DNA of 64,000 nucleotides from assembly GCF_000190595.1 (NCBI RefSeq), contig NC_015167.1, forward strand, positions 3,022,501 through 3,086,500, written 5' to 3'. Position numbers and translations under genes: made by a program. Numbering within the stretch: position 1 is the first letter of the stretch; every line of letters begins with the position of its first letter. A model generated the notes under the pieces. That model ran no database searches and was not told the origin of the DNA. It worked only from the letters and a program-made list of their open reading frames with translations. This DNA comes from Cellulophaga lytica DSM 7489. Lineage in GTDB: Bacteria; Bacteroidota; Bacteroidia; Flavobacteriales; Flavobacteriaceae. Shown here one piece after another: positions 28,477 to 36,887 of this stretch.

Positions 28477-29208
28477 TCAATTCTGAGTAGAAATTGTATT
28501 TTTGCTTATCTTATTTTTAATAATATCTATTTTTTGTTTGTATGATTTTGAGAATGGTAGTTTAACATCGCTCTTTTTAATAACGCAGACATTTTTACCA
28601 TAATTAATGCCAGATACATATGTGCTATTTATAATGTAACTTTGATGAATTCTTATAAAGTTTTCAGGTAGTTTGTTTTCAAAAGTCTTAAGAGTTTTAA
28701 AGGCGCTTACTTTTTTACCACTATTAAGGTATATATCTGTAGCATTATTGTCTGCTTTAAGGTATAATATATCTGATGTTTCTATGTATTGGTAATCTTT
28801 ATATGATTGAAGGCATAATGTTGGTGAAGTTTCTTTTTTGGGAGTTTGCTTTCTAATTTTAAAAACAGCTTTTCTAATATCAAACTCATTATATGGTAGC
28901 AACCAATAATCAAAAAAACCATTTTTGATTGCCTCATACGCATATTCTTTATTTTTGCTTACACCTATAATTAAAGGAATTTGATTTATGTATTGATGTA
29001 AATCTGAAACCATTTGAAAATACTCTAAAGCATTTTTTTGAAGATCTATAAAAATGATGTCGGGACCATACTTAAGTATACTGTTTAATGCAGTATTAGA
29101 ATTTTCTGAAATATTTACGCACATAAAATCCTTGTACTCTTCTAAATAATACTGAAGCTGTAAATTAGAAGAAGCAGAGTTTCCTATAATTGTATATGAA
29201 TAATTCAT
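28477..29208 (-). CDS. LytTR-domain regulator with a degenerate receiver
   Basis: A 243-residue protein with an N-terminal receiver-like domain (about 1-115) and a C-terminal LytTR DNA-binding domain (about 138-238; YLKADNNATDIYL, FIRIHQSYIIN). The receiver keeps Asp55 in IIFIDL, but the acidic pair near residue 10 is missing (IIGNSAS in place of IxxVDDE). The conserved lysine before Pro is replaced: DYWLLPY instead of DYLxKPF. It is therefore probably not phosphorylated in the usual way. It lies upstream of the repeat lipoprotein gene on the same strand and may control it. No kinase gene is directly adjacent. Confidence 0.8.
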   Translation of the reverse strand: MNYSYTIIGNSASSNLQLQYYLEEYKDFMCVNISENSNTALNSILKYGPDIIFIDLQKNALEYFQMVSDLHQYINQIPLIIGVSKNKEYAYEAIKNGFFDYWLLPYNEFDIRKAVFKIRKQTPKKETSPTLCLQSYKDYQYIETSDILYLKADNNATDIYLNSGKKVSAFKTLKTFENKLPENFIRIHQSYIINSTYVSGINYGKNVCVIKKSDVKLPFSKSYKQKIDIIKNKISKNTISTQN

Positions 29209-29668
29209 TGCAAATGTTCTCTTGTATAAAATTACATATACATAAGCAATATTGATTATAGGTAAACCTCTAATTTTTTGTGGTTTTAAGTGTTAAAATG
29301 TTCGTTTTCTTGCTAATTAGATGTATTATCTTACAAACAGAAAAGAAAATGAATTAGCTTATTGTTTTATCTGTATTTCTAACCTCTATTATTTGTAGTT
29401 TATATATAAGATTAGTTTTGATGTGTTTTTAAGGATAGCTGTAGAAGTAAATTAGAAACTAAATTTACATGTAAGTAGTTTAGAGGGTACTTTTTTATAT
29501 TATCCTTATACGTGTAATTACTTAGTAAGTTATGAGAGCTTTTGTATATAAAGCTGATGTGTATACTTATGAATAAAAAAAAAGGTATCATATTATTTTG
29601 TTACTTATTTAAGTTAATAAATAAGGCCATATATAATAAGGTATAAAAGTTGCTAAAATAATAGCATA
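29209..29668. other. 460-base AT-rich gap without a recognised gene
   Basis: No convincing open frame, tRNA or known RNA was seen. It contains a short perfect palindrome TTACATGTAA at 29465-29474 and should hold the promoter of the LytTR regulator gene. Nothing else could be assigned. Confidence 0.5.
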
Positions 29669-30061
29669 TTAGTCAATAAAAATATTCTTTATTTTTTCAG
29701 ATACACGAATAGGGCGTAAGCTTTTAGAGTTTAAGAGGCACCATTCTGTTTTAGATTTTAGTATAAGTTTATTGGTTTTTGCATTTTTCATTTCTACAAT
29801 ACGTATAGATATGGCTCCCTCTGATTTTTTTATATAGGTTTTTAATTCAATAACATCATTTAATACCGCAGCAGATTTGTATTCTAAATAGTGAGTGCTA
29901 ACTACCCACATATGGTTGTCTTGGACCTCTTTACTTGCAGAGGCTTGCCAATGTTCTTTAGATATATCTTGTACCCATTGCAAATACCTGACATTATTAA
30001 CGTGATTTAAATCATCTAAATCATCCTTAGTTACGGTAATAGTTTTGTGATATACTTTCAA
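29669..30061 (-). CDS. Acyl-CoA thioesterase, 4HBT/YbgC hotdog family
   Basis: A 130-residue hotdog-fold hydrolase. The catalytic segment DDLDDLNHVNNVRYLQWVQD has the 4HBT pattern of an acidic residue and Asn/His near the N-terminus. The rest (DVIELKTYIKKSEGAISIRIVEM, then KTEWCLLN) follows the usual strand order. It hydrolyses some acyl-CoA in the cytoplasm; the chain is unknown. It begins 3 bases after the stop of the glutaminyl cyclase gene, so the two are co-transcribed, although no functional link is evident. Confidence 0.85.
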   Translation of the reverse strand: MKVYHKTITVTKDDLDDLNHVNNVRYLQWVQDISKEHWQASASKEVQDNHMWVVSTHYLEYKSAAVLNDVIELKTYIKKSEGAISIRIVEMKNAKTNKLILKSKTEWCLLNSKSLRPIRVSEKIKNIFID

Positions 30062-30064
30062 ACG

Positions 30065-31117
30065 TTATTTTTTTATAAGGGCAACTTCAAACATTTTATC
30101 CCAGTTTTTACCAGTAACAAAAAACGTTTTTGTTGTAGGGTTGTAAGCAATACCATTTAAAACATCTACATTATCAGTTTTGGTAACTTTATCCTTTAAA
30201 CCGTTAAAGTTAATTATGCCTTCTACTATACCACTGTTTGGATTTATTATAACTGCTACATCTTGCCCAGATTGCCAAGTATTAGCATAAATTTTTCCAT
30301 CTACATATTCTAGCTCATTAATTTTAATTAGTTTTTTACTATTTGTGTACACTTCAATAGCACTTTCCTCTATTAAAGTTTCTGCATTTAGTGTCCAAAT
30401 TTTTTCAGAACCATCACTCTTATATAGTTTTTCACCATCATTACAAAATCCCCAGCCTTCTTTACTTTTTCCGTATGTAAATTGATCTATTTCTTTAAAA
30501 GTATCTGCGTTGTAAACAAAACCAATATTACTTTGCCATGTTAAATGGTATATTTTGTTGTCTAAAATAGTAATGCCTTCTCCAAACTGAGTATCCTTTA
30601 ATTTGTGCTCTTTAAAAATAGTACCAGTTTTATAATCTAACTTTACTAAAACAGATTTTCCTCTTTTACCAGTACTTTCATACAAGGTGTCTTTATAAAA
30701 CTCCAGACCCTGTGTAAAGTAGTTTGGGTTATGCGGATATTCATTTAAAATTTCATAAGTGTATATACTAGGAGCGGTACTTGCAAACACGGTTATTTTT
30801 TTTGAAACTTCTACAACGGTATCATCATCATAGGTAATTTCTGCTGTAACAGTTTTTTTTCCAACTTTTTCTGTTTTTAAGACTAATTTATTGTCTTTAA
30901 CATCAACTTTTTCACCATCTAAAGTATACGAAACGGCATTAATAGTTTTGTTTTTTTTGTTTTTTACAGTAATATCTACAGTTTCATTTTGATGAAATTT
31001 TGCTTTTTTACCGGTTATTTGTATTTCAAATAACTTAGAAGCAGGTGTATTTGCTCCTCCACAAGAAATTAATAATATTGTTATTGCGCTGTAAGTTAAA
31101 AACTTAAGTGTTTTCAT
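30065..31117 (-). CDS. Glutaminyl-peptide cyclotransferase lipoprotein
   Basis: A 350-residue lipoprotein (signal ending LLISC, Cys19). An Ig-like domain occupies about residues 30-95, followed by a five-bladed beta-propeller glutamine cyclotransferase domain (from IYTYEILNEYPHNPNYFTQGLEFY). It converts N-terminal glutamine to pyroglutamate on secreted proteins. The start is the ATG at 31117. A longer in-frame start near 31324 would read straight through the SRP RNA gene on the opposite strand and add an unlikely N-terminus, so I reject it. The family motifs EGWGFC, DGSEKIWTLN, LEYVDGKIYANTWQS and VLNGIAYN are all visible. Confidence 0.9.
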   Translation of the reverse strand: MKTLKFLTYSAITILLISCGGANTPASKLFEIQITGKKAKFHQNETVDITVKNKKNKTINAVSYTLDGEKVDVKDNKLVLKTEKVGKKTVTAEITYDDDTVVEVSKKITVFASTAPSIYTYEILNEYPHNPNYFTQGLEFYKDTLYESTGKRGKSVLVKLDYKTGTIFKEHKLKDTQFGEGITILDNKIYHLTWQSNIGFVYNADTFKEIDQFTYGKSKEGWGFCNDGEKLYKSDGSEKIWTLNAETLIEESAIEVYTNSKKLIKINELEYVDGKIYANTWQSGQDVAVIINPNSGIVEGIINFNGLKDKVTKTDNVDVLNGIAYNPTTKTFFVTGKNWDKMFEVALIKK

Positions 31118-31171
31118 AATAATGGTATTAGTATTAGCAAGGTATTTAATTAAAATTAGAATGAAAAATGA

Positions 31172-31201
31172 TTGCGAAAAATTTAAAAGATTGTATATTT
31201 G
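31172..31201 (+). promoter_or_regulatory. SRP RNA promoter
   Basis: TTG at 31172-31174, a 19-base spacer and TATATTTG at 31194-31201: a textbook Bacteroidota housekeeping promoter. The predicted start, about 6 bases on, coincides with the 5' end of the SRP RNA. Confidence 0.85.
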
Positions 31202-31206
31202 CACCC

Positions 31207-31306
31207 GGCAAGTCCTACACGACCAGCTCCTGCTTAATCCCCCAGGGTGGGAACGCAGCAAGGGTACGCGGTTGAGCGGTGCGATGTAGGTAGCTTGCCT
31301 TTTTTT
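31207..31306 (+). ncRNA. ffs: Bacterial small signal recognition particle RNA (4.5S type)
   Basis: About 95 bases. The ends pair (GGCAAG at 31207-31212 with CTTGCC at 31294-31299), CCTAC pairs with GTAGG inside them, and the apical domain carries the hallmark GTGGGAACGCAGCAAGGGTA for Ffh binding with its GGAA loop. A T run at 31299-31306 ends it. The gene is far more GC-rich than its surroundings, as expected for a structured RNA. It has its own promoter and lies between the glutaminyl cyclase and SDR genes. Confidence 0.95.
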
Positions 31307-31385
31307 ATGCGCTAAATTTAGCAAAGCATAATTTCCACTATCCTTTATTTATTTGTTAATTTGCACTCGTAATTATTTTAATAAT

Positions 31386-32195
31386 ATGAGTAATAAAGTA
31401 GTCTTAATAACAGGCGGTTCTTCAGGTATAGGTAAATCTATAGGTATTTTTTTAACTGCTAAAGGCTATACTGTGTATGGTACTACACGTGACAAAGCTA
31501 AATATCCAAACTTTAATCATTTTAACTTAGTTAACCTAGACGTAAGAAATACAGAAACTATTAATGAAGCTGTATCTTATGTTATAGAGCAAGAAGGTCG
31601 TTTAGATGTTTTGGTTAATAATGCTGGTGTTGGTATTACTGGCCCAATAGAAGAAACTCCTAATCAAGAAATTATTAATGCTTTTGACGTTAATTTAAAT
31701 GGCCCTATTCATGTCATGAAGGCTGTGTTACCGCAGATGAGAAAACAAAAAAACGGACTAATTATAAATATTACCTCTATTGCGGGTTATATGGGCTTGC
31801 CTTACAGAGGAATTTACTCTGCAAGTAAAGGAGCTCTGGAGCTTGTTGTAGAGGCAATGCGTATGGAGGTAAAAGATTTTGGTGTGCATATAACAACAGT
31901 GGCTCCAGGAGATTTTGCAACAAATATTGCTTCAGGTAGGTATCATGCCCCTCTTTTAGATTCTTCTCCTTATAAAAAACCATATGGTAATACATTAAAT
32001 GTAATGAACGAGCACGTAGACTCTGGTAATGATCCAATACAGGTTGCAGAAATGGTTTTTAAAATTATGAATACTAAAAAACCTAAAGTGCATTACAGAG
32101 TAGGGGCTTTTATGCAGAAATTTTCATTGTTTTTAAAGAAAATTTTACCAGATAAAACATATGAAAAATTATTATTGAATCATTACAAATTGTAG
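31386..32195 (+). CDS. Short-chain dehydrogenase/reductase
   Basis: A 269-residue classical SDR. The cofactor motif TGGSSGIG (9-16) is followed by the NNAG strand, the catalytic Ser131 and the Tyr144/Lys148 pair (YSASK). The substrate cannot be told from sequence. I start at the ATG at 31386, since the upstream in-frame TTG would place the first codons within a likely promoter (TTAATTTG near 31356). The tail has a hydrophobic stretch and basic end resembling other Bacteroidota SDRs. It precedes the transaldolase gene by 77 bases. Confidence 0.85.
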   Translation: MSNKVVLITGGSSGIGKSIGIFLTAKGYTVYGTTRDKAKYPNFNHFNLVNLDVRNTETINEAVSYVIEQEGRLDVLVNNAGVGITGPIEETPNQEIINAFDVNLNGPIHVMKAVLPQMRKQKNGLIINITSIAGYMGLPYRGIYSASKGALELVVEAMRMEVKDFGVHITTVAPGDFATNIASGRYHAPLLDSSPYKKPYGNTLNVMNEHVDSGNDPIQVAEMVFKIMNTKKPKVHYRVGAFMQKFSLFLKKILPDKTYEKLLLNHYKL

Positions 32196-32272
32196 TTTTG
32201 TAACAATTGTAAAATAGCAGATTAACTGTAAAACCATATTTACTTAAAACATAATTTTTAAAATAACAAAAG

Positions 32273-32926
32273 ATGAAATTTTTTATTGACACAGCAAATT
32301 TGGCACAAATAAAAGAAGCACAAGAATTAGGTGTTTTGGACGGTGTAACAACTAACCCTTCTTTAATGGCCAAAGAGGGCATTACTGGTAAAGACAATAT
32401 TTTAAAACATTATGTTGATATCTGTAACATTGTAGATGGTGATGTTTCTGCAGAAGTTATTGCTACAGAGTATGAAGCAATGATTAAAGAAGGTACGGAG
32501 CTGGCTGAATTGCACGAGCAAATTGTTGTAAAATTACCAATGATTAAAGACGGTGTAAAAGCGTGTAAGTATTTCTCTGATAAAGGAATAAGAACTAATG
32601 TAACACTAGTTTTTTCTGCAGGTCAAGCTTTATTAGCAGCTAAGGCAGGTGCAACTTATGTATCTCCTTTTATTGGAAGGTTAGATGATATTTCTACAGA
32701 CGGTTTAAACTTAATTGCTGAGATTAGACATATATATGATAACTATGCATTTTCTACAGAGATTTTAGCAGCATCTGTTAGACATACAATGCACGTTATA
32801 GATTGTGCTAAAATTGGAGCAGATGTAATGACTGGTCCTTTATCTTCTATTGAAGGTTTATTAAAGCACCCTTTAACTGATAGTGGCTTAGCTAAATTTT
32901 TAGAAGATTACAAAAAAGGAAACTAG
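32273..32926 (+). CDS. Transaldolase, short fructose-6-phosphate aldolase-like type
   Basis: A 217-residue single-domain class I aldolase. The motif [14 protein letters not shown] opens it, [11 protein letters not shown] follows, and the Schiff-base lysine is Lys87 in VVKLPM. The closing segments are [12 protein letters not shown] and [10 protein letters not shown]. This short type (TalC/MipB) is the usual transaldolase of the pentose phosphate pathway in Bacteroidota; fructose-6-phosphate aldolase activity is the alternative. It ends in a clear hairpin terminator. Confidence 0.92.
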   Translation: MKFFIDTANLAQIKEAQELGVLDGVTTNPSLMAKEGITGKDNILKHYVDICNIVDGDVSAEVIATEYEAMIKEGTELAELHEQIVVKLPMIKDGVKACKYFSDKGIRTNVTLVFSAGQALLAAKAGATYVSPFIGRLDDISTDGLNLIAEIRHIYDNYAFSTEILAASVRHTMHVIDCAKIGADVMTGPLSSIEGLLKHPLTDSGLAKFLEDYKKGN

Positions 32927-32947
32927 TTTCTAAAATTTTTAAGTATA

Positions 32948-32982
32948 AAAAAATCCCCTAAAATTATCTTAGGGGATTTTTA
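32948..32982 (+). terminator. Transaldolase terminator
   Basis: A 14-bp stem (32948-32961 with 32969-32982) with a CCCC/GGGG core and T-rich tail, between convergent genes, so possibly bidirectional. Confidence 0.88.
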
Positions 32983-33009
32983 TTTTTCATACAAGAGCTA
33001 TATTAACGG

Positions 33010-34404
33010 TTAAAACTCACCATACATATTAGCAAAAGCATTTTTAATTTTGCCTTCTTTAGTAACAATTGCCCTGTTTAGTTTACCGTTAATTATTAAG
33101 GCATTATTTATAGTTTTAAGATTTTTTGCTCTGTACTGTGTATCTTGGTCTAAATTGTTAGACTTAATAATGTTTTCCCAACTTTGTTTGTCTGTTCTTA
33201 AACTTATACCAATAAATGTATTTTTATTATTAGGATTACTTTTTAATGTATTTACACGATTAATAATGTTTTTAAAATGCTTACTATTTTCTCCCATCCA
33301 AAAGTAAAAAACAACATTTTTTTGGTCTTCACTAATAGCTTTTAATGTTTTTTCTTTTCCGTTAAAACCTTCTAAGCTAATAGCTGGTAAGCTATTGTTT
33401 GGCTGTAAACGCTCTATATTTACAAATAATGAGTCTATTTCTGCTATATGTTTATTTTTACCTGCAATTTTATGTAAGCCGGTCATAAACAATTTATTAT
33501 TCTCGTATGTGTCATCAGAACGTAAAAGGTAATTTAAAGCAACGTTTCTTATTAAGTTGTCTTTTAAGTTCTTTTCACCAACCATACTATCTATTAGTTT
33601 TAGTTGGTGCTCACTAAAATGTAGCTGATTTACATAATAACTTCCGTTTATTTCACAACCTTCTTTACAATTTATATAAGACATACCACCAAAGTGTTGC
33701 TTCATAAAATTATAATATGGAGTAATATAAGTGTAGTTAGAGTTATTATATGTTAAGTCTTTACGGTAAGCATAAAAATCTTCAGGTGGCTGTTTTAATG
33801 ATTTTTCTTTTAAAGCTCTTCTATGTTTAAAAGGGTACTTTTCTTTGTATAAATATGTAGTGTAATCTATACCTGTTTTTGCTATTGTAACGGCATCATC
33901 AGACAAATTTGCATCAACCTTTAAATTATTTAATGCATTTATTTTTATGTCGTGTAAAGAATCTACTTTTTTACTAAACTCATTAGGTTCTAAAATGTAC
34001 ATTTTGTCTAAAATGTTCAATTCTTCATTTTCATGAGTTAAAAACATTTCAAGTAAAAAGTTGTTTATTTCTTGTCCAATACCATCAAAAACTAGAGATT
34101 CATCAAAATCTACAGTATTAACTCTAATTAATAAACTATCTCCTTTTTCTAGATAAATGTATTGTACTTCTTTGTGACCAAAATGGTATAGACCCTCTTC
34201 AGCCGAAGAATCTAATTCAAAAGCAAACCTGTTATTGTTGTCTAATTTACTAGAGCAAACCTTACGATCATCTTTGTAAAGAACAACACTATCGTTTTTA
34301 GGGTTTACAATTTCACCAGCAAAGTATATGTAGGGGGAGTTTTTTTGTTTCTCGCCGCAACTTATTAGTAAAGAAATGGAAAGAAAGAGTAAAAATTTAT
34401 TCAT
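33010..34404 (-). CDS. Thioredoxin-fold lipoprotein lacking the CxxC motif
   Basis: A 464-residue lipoprotein (signal ending LLISC, Cys16). The N-terminal part (about 25-110) resembles the DUF4369 domain that precedes TlpA-type domains in Bacteroidota. A helical middle domain follows, and the last 150 residues have the thioredoxin-fold pattern PAISLEGFNGKEKTL ... NVVFYFWMGEN. At the active-site position, where WCxxC is normal, the sequence is FWMGENSKH, so no redox cysteines are present. The protein is probably a structural or binding relative and not a thiol oxidoreductase. A few residues upstream of 34404 are in frame, but the lipoprotein start is better. Confidence 0.75.
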   Translation of the reverse strand: MNKFLLFLSISLLISCGEKQKNSPYIYFAGEIVNPKNDSVVLYKDDRKVCSSKLDNNNRFAFELDSSAEEGLYHFGHKEVQYIYLEKGDSLLIRVNTVDFDESLVFDGIGQEINNFLLEMFLTHENEELNILDKMYILEPNEFSKKVDSLHDIKINALNNLKVDANLSDDAVTIAKTGIDYTTYLYKEKYPFKHRRALKEKSLKQPPEDFYAYRKDLTYNNSNYTYITPYYNFMKQHFGGMSYINCKEGCEINGSYYVNQLHFSEHQLKLIDSMVGEKNLKDNLIRNVALNYLLRSDDTYENNKLFMTGLHKIAGKNKHIAEIDSLFVNIERLQPNNSLPAISLEGFNGKEKTLKAISEDQKNVVFYFWMGENSKHFKNIINRVNTLKSNPNNKNTFIGISLRTDKQSWENIIKSNNLDQDTQYRAKNLKTINNALIINGKLNRAIVTKEGKIKNAFANMYGEF

Positions 34405-34520
34405 ATAGTAATAGCTAACGTTACACACAAATTTAATGAACCTTAAGGTGTACTATTGTTAATGTGTCGTTAAAAAAAATATTAGAAAGATGAAATACAC
34501 GGTTTATTGGTTAAAATGTA

Positions 34521-34552
34521 TTGGCATTAGGGGTTTAAATTCACTATTTTTG
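34521..34552 (+). promoter_or_regulatory. Promoter of the ABC-F gene
   Basis: TTG at 34521-34523, a 21-base spacer and TATTTTTG at 34545-34552. The predicted start is about 16 bases before the ATG. Confidence 0.7.
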
Positions 34553-34573
34553 CACAAATTTTAAAATAAAAAT

Positions 34574-36196
34574 ATGCTATCAGTATCTAATTTATCTGTT
34601 CAATTTGGAAAAAGAGTCCTTTTTGATGATGTAAACGTAACTTTTACTCAAGGAAATTGTTATGGTATAATTGGTGCCAATGGTGCTGGTAAATCTACCT
34701 TTTTAAAAGTGTTATCTGGACAAATAGACCCTACTTCTGGACACGTGCATTTAGAAGCGGGTAAAAGAATGTCTATTTTAGAACAAAACCACAATGCTTA
34801 TGATGAGTATACGGTACAAGAAACAGTGGTTATGGGTAACAAACCATTGTATAAAATTAAAAAGGAAATTGATGCACTTTATGCAGATTATAATGATGAA
34901 AATGCAGACAGAATAGGAGAGTTACAGGTGCTTTTTGAAGAAATGGATGGTTGGAATGCAGATAGTGCTGCAGCTACAATGTTATCTAACTTAGGTATAT
35001 CAGAGGAGTTTCATTTCTCTTCAATGGCAGATTTAGATTCTAAACTAAAAGTACGTGTTTTATTGGCTCAGGCATTATTTGGTAGTCCAGATGTTTTAAT
35101 TATGGATGAGCCTACCAACGACTTGGATTATGAAACTATTAACTGGCTAGAGCGCTTTTTAGCAGGTTATGATAATACAGTTATTGTAGTATCGCATGAT
35201 AGACACTTTTTAGATGCAGTTTGTACTTCTATAGGTGATATAGATTTTGGTAAAATAAACTTGTACTCTGGTAACTATACTTTTTGGTATGAGAGTAGTC
35301 AACTTGCAGCAAGACAAAGAGCTCAGCAAAATAAAAAGGCAGAAGAAAAAGCAAAAGAACTACAAGAGTTTATTATGCGTTTTAGTGCCAATGTTGCTAA
35401 AAGTAAACAGGCTACTTCTAGAAAAAAAATGCTTTCTAAATTAAAGATTGATGACATTAAGCCATCTAGTAGAAGATATCCTGCAATAATTTTTGAAAGA
35501 GAAAGAGAGGCGGGAGATCAAATTTTAAATGTAGAAAACCTTTCGGCAACATCTGAAGATGGAGATTTACTATTTAAAAATGTAAATATTAATTTGGCAA
35601 AAGGAGATAAGGTTGCTATAATATCTAAAGATTCTAGGGCTAGTACTGCTTTTTATGAAATTATAAATAATAATAAACAAGCTGCTTCTGGTGAGTTTAA
35701 ATGGGGTGTTACAACATCGCAGTCATATTTACCGGCAGACAACTCAGAATTTTTTAATAAACCAATAAACCTAGTAGATTGGTTGCGCCAATGGGCAAAA
35801 ACAGAGGAAGAAAGAGAAGAAGTACATATTAGAGGGTTTTTAGGGAAAATGCTTTTTAGTGGAGAAGAAGGACTTAAAAAATGTACTGTATTATCTGGAG
35901 GAGAAAAAGTACGTTGTATGTTAAGTAGAATGATGATGCTAAGAGCTAATGTAGTAATGTTAGATGAGCCTACAAACCACTTAGATTTAGAAAGTATTAC
36001 AGCTTTTAATAACTCTTTAAAAAACTTTAAAGGAACAGTTTTGTTTACAACACACGATCATGAGTTTGCTAACACTGTTGCTAACAGAATTATAGAGTTA
36101 ACGCCTAATGGAGCTATAGATAGGTACTTAACGTTTGATGAGTATATGTCTGATAAGTCTATAAAAGAACAAAGAGCAAAGTTATACCAATCTTAA
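34574..36196 (+). CDS. ABC-F family ATPase, YbiT-like, with one degenerate ATP site
   Basis: A 540-residue soluble protein with two ABC ATPase domains joined by a charged linker (about 240-310) and no membrane segment, the ABC-F layout of ribosome-associated factors. NBD1 has Walker A GANGAGKS (34-41) and Walker B LIMDEPTNDLD, but its signature is DLDSKLKVR (153-161) instead of LSGGxxxR. NBD2 has a normal signature LSGGEKVR (440-447) and DEPTNHLD, but its Walker A is SKDSRASTA (351-359), without glycine or lysine. Because each ATP site uses Walker A of one half and the signature of the other, one site is intact and the other lost. The role in translation is inferred. Confidence 0.9.
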   Translation: MLSVSNLSVQFGKRVLFDDVNVTFTQGNCYGIIGANGAGKSTFLKVLSGQIDPTSGHVHLEAGKRMSILEQNHNAYDEYTVQETVVMGNKPLYKIKKEIDALYADYNDENADRIGELQVLFEEMDGWNADSAAATMLSNLGISEEFHFSSMADLDSKLKVRVLLAQALFGSPDVLIMDEPTNDLDYETINWLERFLAGYDNTVIVVSHDRHFLDAVCTSIGDIDFGKINLYSGNYTFWYESSQLAARQRAQQNKKAEEKAKELQEFIMRFSANVAKSKQATSRKKMLSKLKIDDIKPSSRRYPAIIFEREREAGDQILNVENLSATSEDGDLLFKNVNINLAKGDKVAIISKDSRASTAFYEIINNNKQAASGEFKWGVTTSQSYLPADNSEFFNKPINLVDWLRQWAKTEEEREEVHIRGFLGKMLFSGEEGLKKCTVLSGGEKVRCMLSRMMMLRANVVMLDEPTNHLDLESITAFNNSLKNFKGTVLFTTHDHEFANTVANRIIELTPNGAIDRYLTFDEYMSDKSIKEQRAKLYQS

Positions 36197-36259
36197 TAAA
36201 TTGTTACTTTACCGATAAAATGCACATTTTATAGTTGTATAGTAATGTAAAAGTTGTAT

Positions 36260-36292
36260 ATTGTCGGTGAACTTAAGCCGTTCACCGACAAT
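36260..36292. repeat. Perfect 13-bp inverted repeat with 7-base loop
   Basis: ATTGTCGGTGAAC pairs with GTTCACCGACAAT around TTAAGCC. It lies after the ABC-F gene and 28 bases before the fasciclin gene. It lacks a T run, so it may be an operator or leader hairpin rather than a simple terminator. Confidence 0.8.
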
Positions 36293-36319
36293 TAAAATGA
36301 TATTTACTTTTACATTCGT

Positions 36320-36874
36320 ATGAAATTCCCCCTAATTCATCTAGTAATAGCTATGCTATCTGCAGGCTATTTATCAGCTCAAAACACTTCTGCAACTATT
36401 AATAACCAAGGGATGAACCCTAATTTTTCTATTGTAGAAAATACACAGCAGTCACAAACACACAAAACTTTATTAGCGGCTATGCAAGGATCAGATTTAG
36501 AAGATTTGTTACGTAACGATGGCCCTTTTACTGTATTTGCACCTAGTGATAAGGCATTTAGTAAAATGTCTTCTGAGAAATTAACTGAGTTGTTAAAAAG
36601 TGAAAATAAAAAGGACTTAACCTCTTTGCTTACATACCATATTATTGCCGGAAAAATATCTGCTTCTAAAATTTTAAAAGCAATGTGCCAAGGAAATGGA
36701 GTAGCAACTTACACTACCATACAGGGTAAAAAAATTGTTGCAACTATGAAGGGTACAGATATAATACTTACAGATGCATTAGGGCACTCTGCTAAAATTA
36801 CAGCTGCAGATGCAGAACAATGTAATGGTGTTATGCATCTTATAGACAGCGTAATTTTACCAAAGCAGATTTAA
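36320..36874 (+). CDS. Secreted fasciclin (FAS1) domain protein
   Basis: A 184-residue protein with a signal peptide (hydrophobic to about residue 18, cleaved near LSAQ) and a single FAS1 domain. The two FAS1 boxes are visible: DGPFTVFAPSDKAFSKM (H1) and NGVMHLIDSVILP (H2), with LLTYHIIAGKI between. Such proteins mediate cell-surface adhesion. The perfect inverted repeat just upstream may influence its expression. It is convergent with pheT, 13 bases apart. Confidence 0.9.
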   Translation: MKFPLIHLVIAMLSAGYLSAQNTSATINNQGMNPNFSIVENTQQSQTHKTLLAAMQGSDLEDLLRNDGPFTVFAPSDKAFSKMSSEKLTELLKSENKKDLTSLLTYHIIAGKISASKILKAMCQGNGVATYTTIQGKKIVATMKGTDIILTDALGHSAKITAADAEQCNGVMHLIDSVILPKQI

Positions 36875-36887
36875 TTACGTTAATACA

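Noticed and set aside
29465-29474. The palindrome TTACATGTAA as a regulator site
   Set aside because: A 10-base AT-rich palindrome is expected by chance in sequence like this and no second copy was noted nearby.
29209-29668. A small protein or RNA gene in the 460-base gap
   Set aside because: No frame of useful length, no GC-rich paired region and no promoter-terminator pair could be found.
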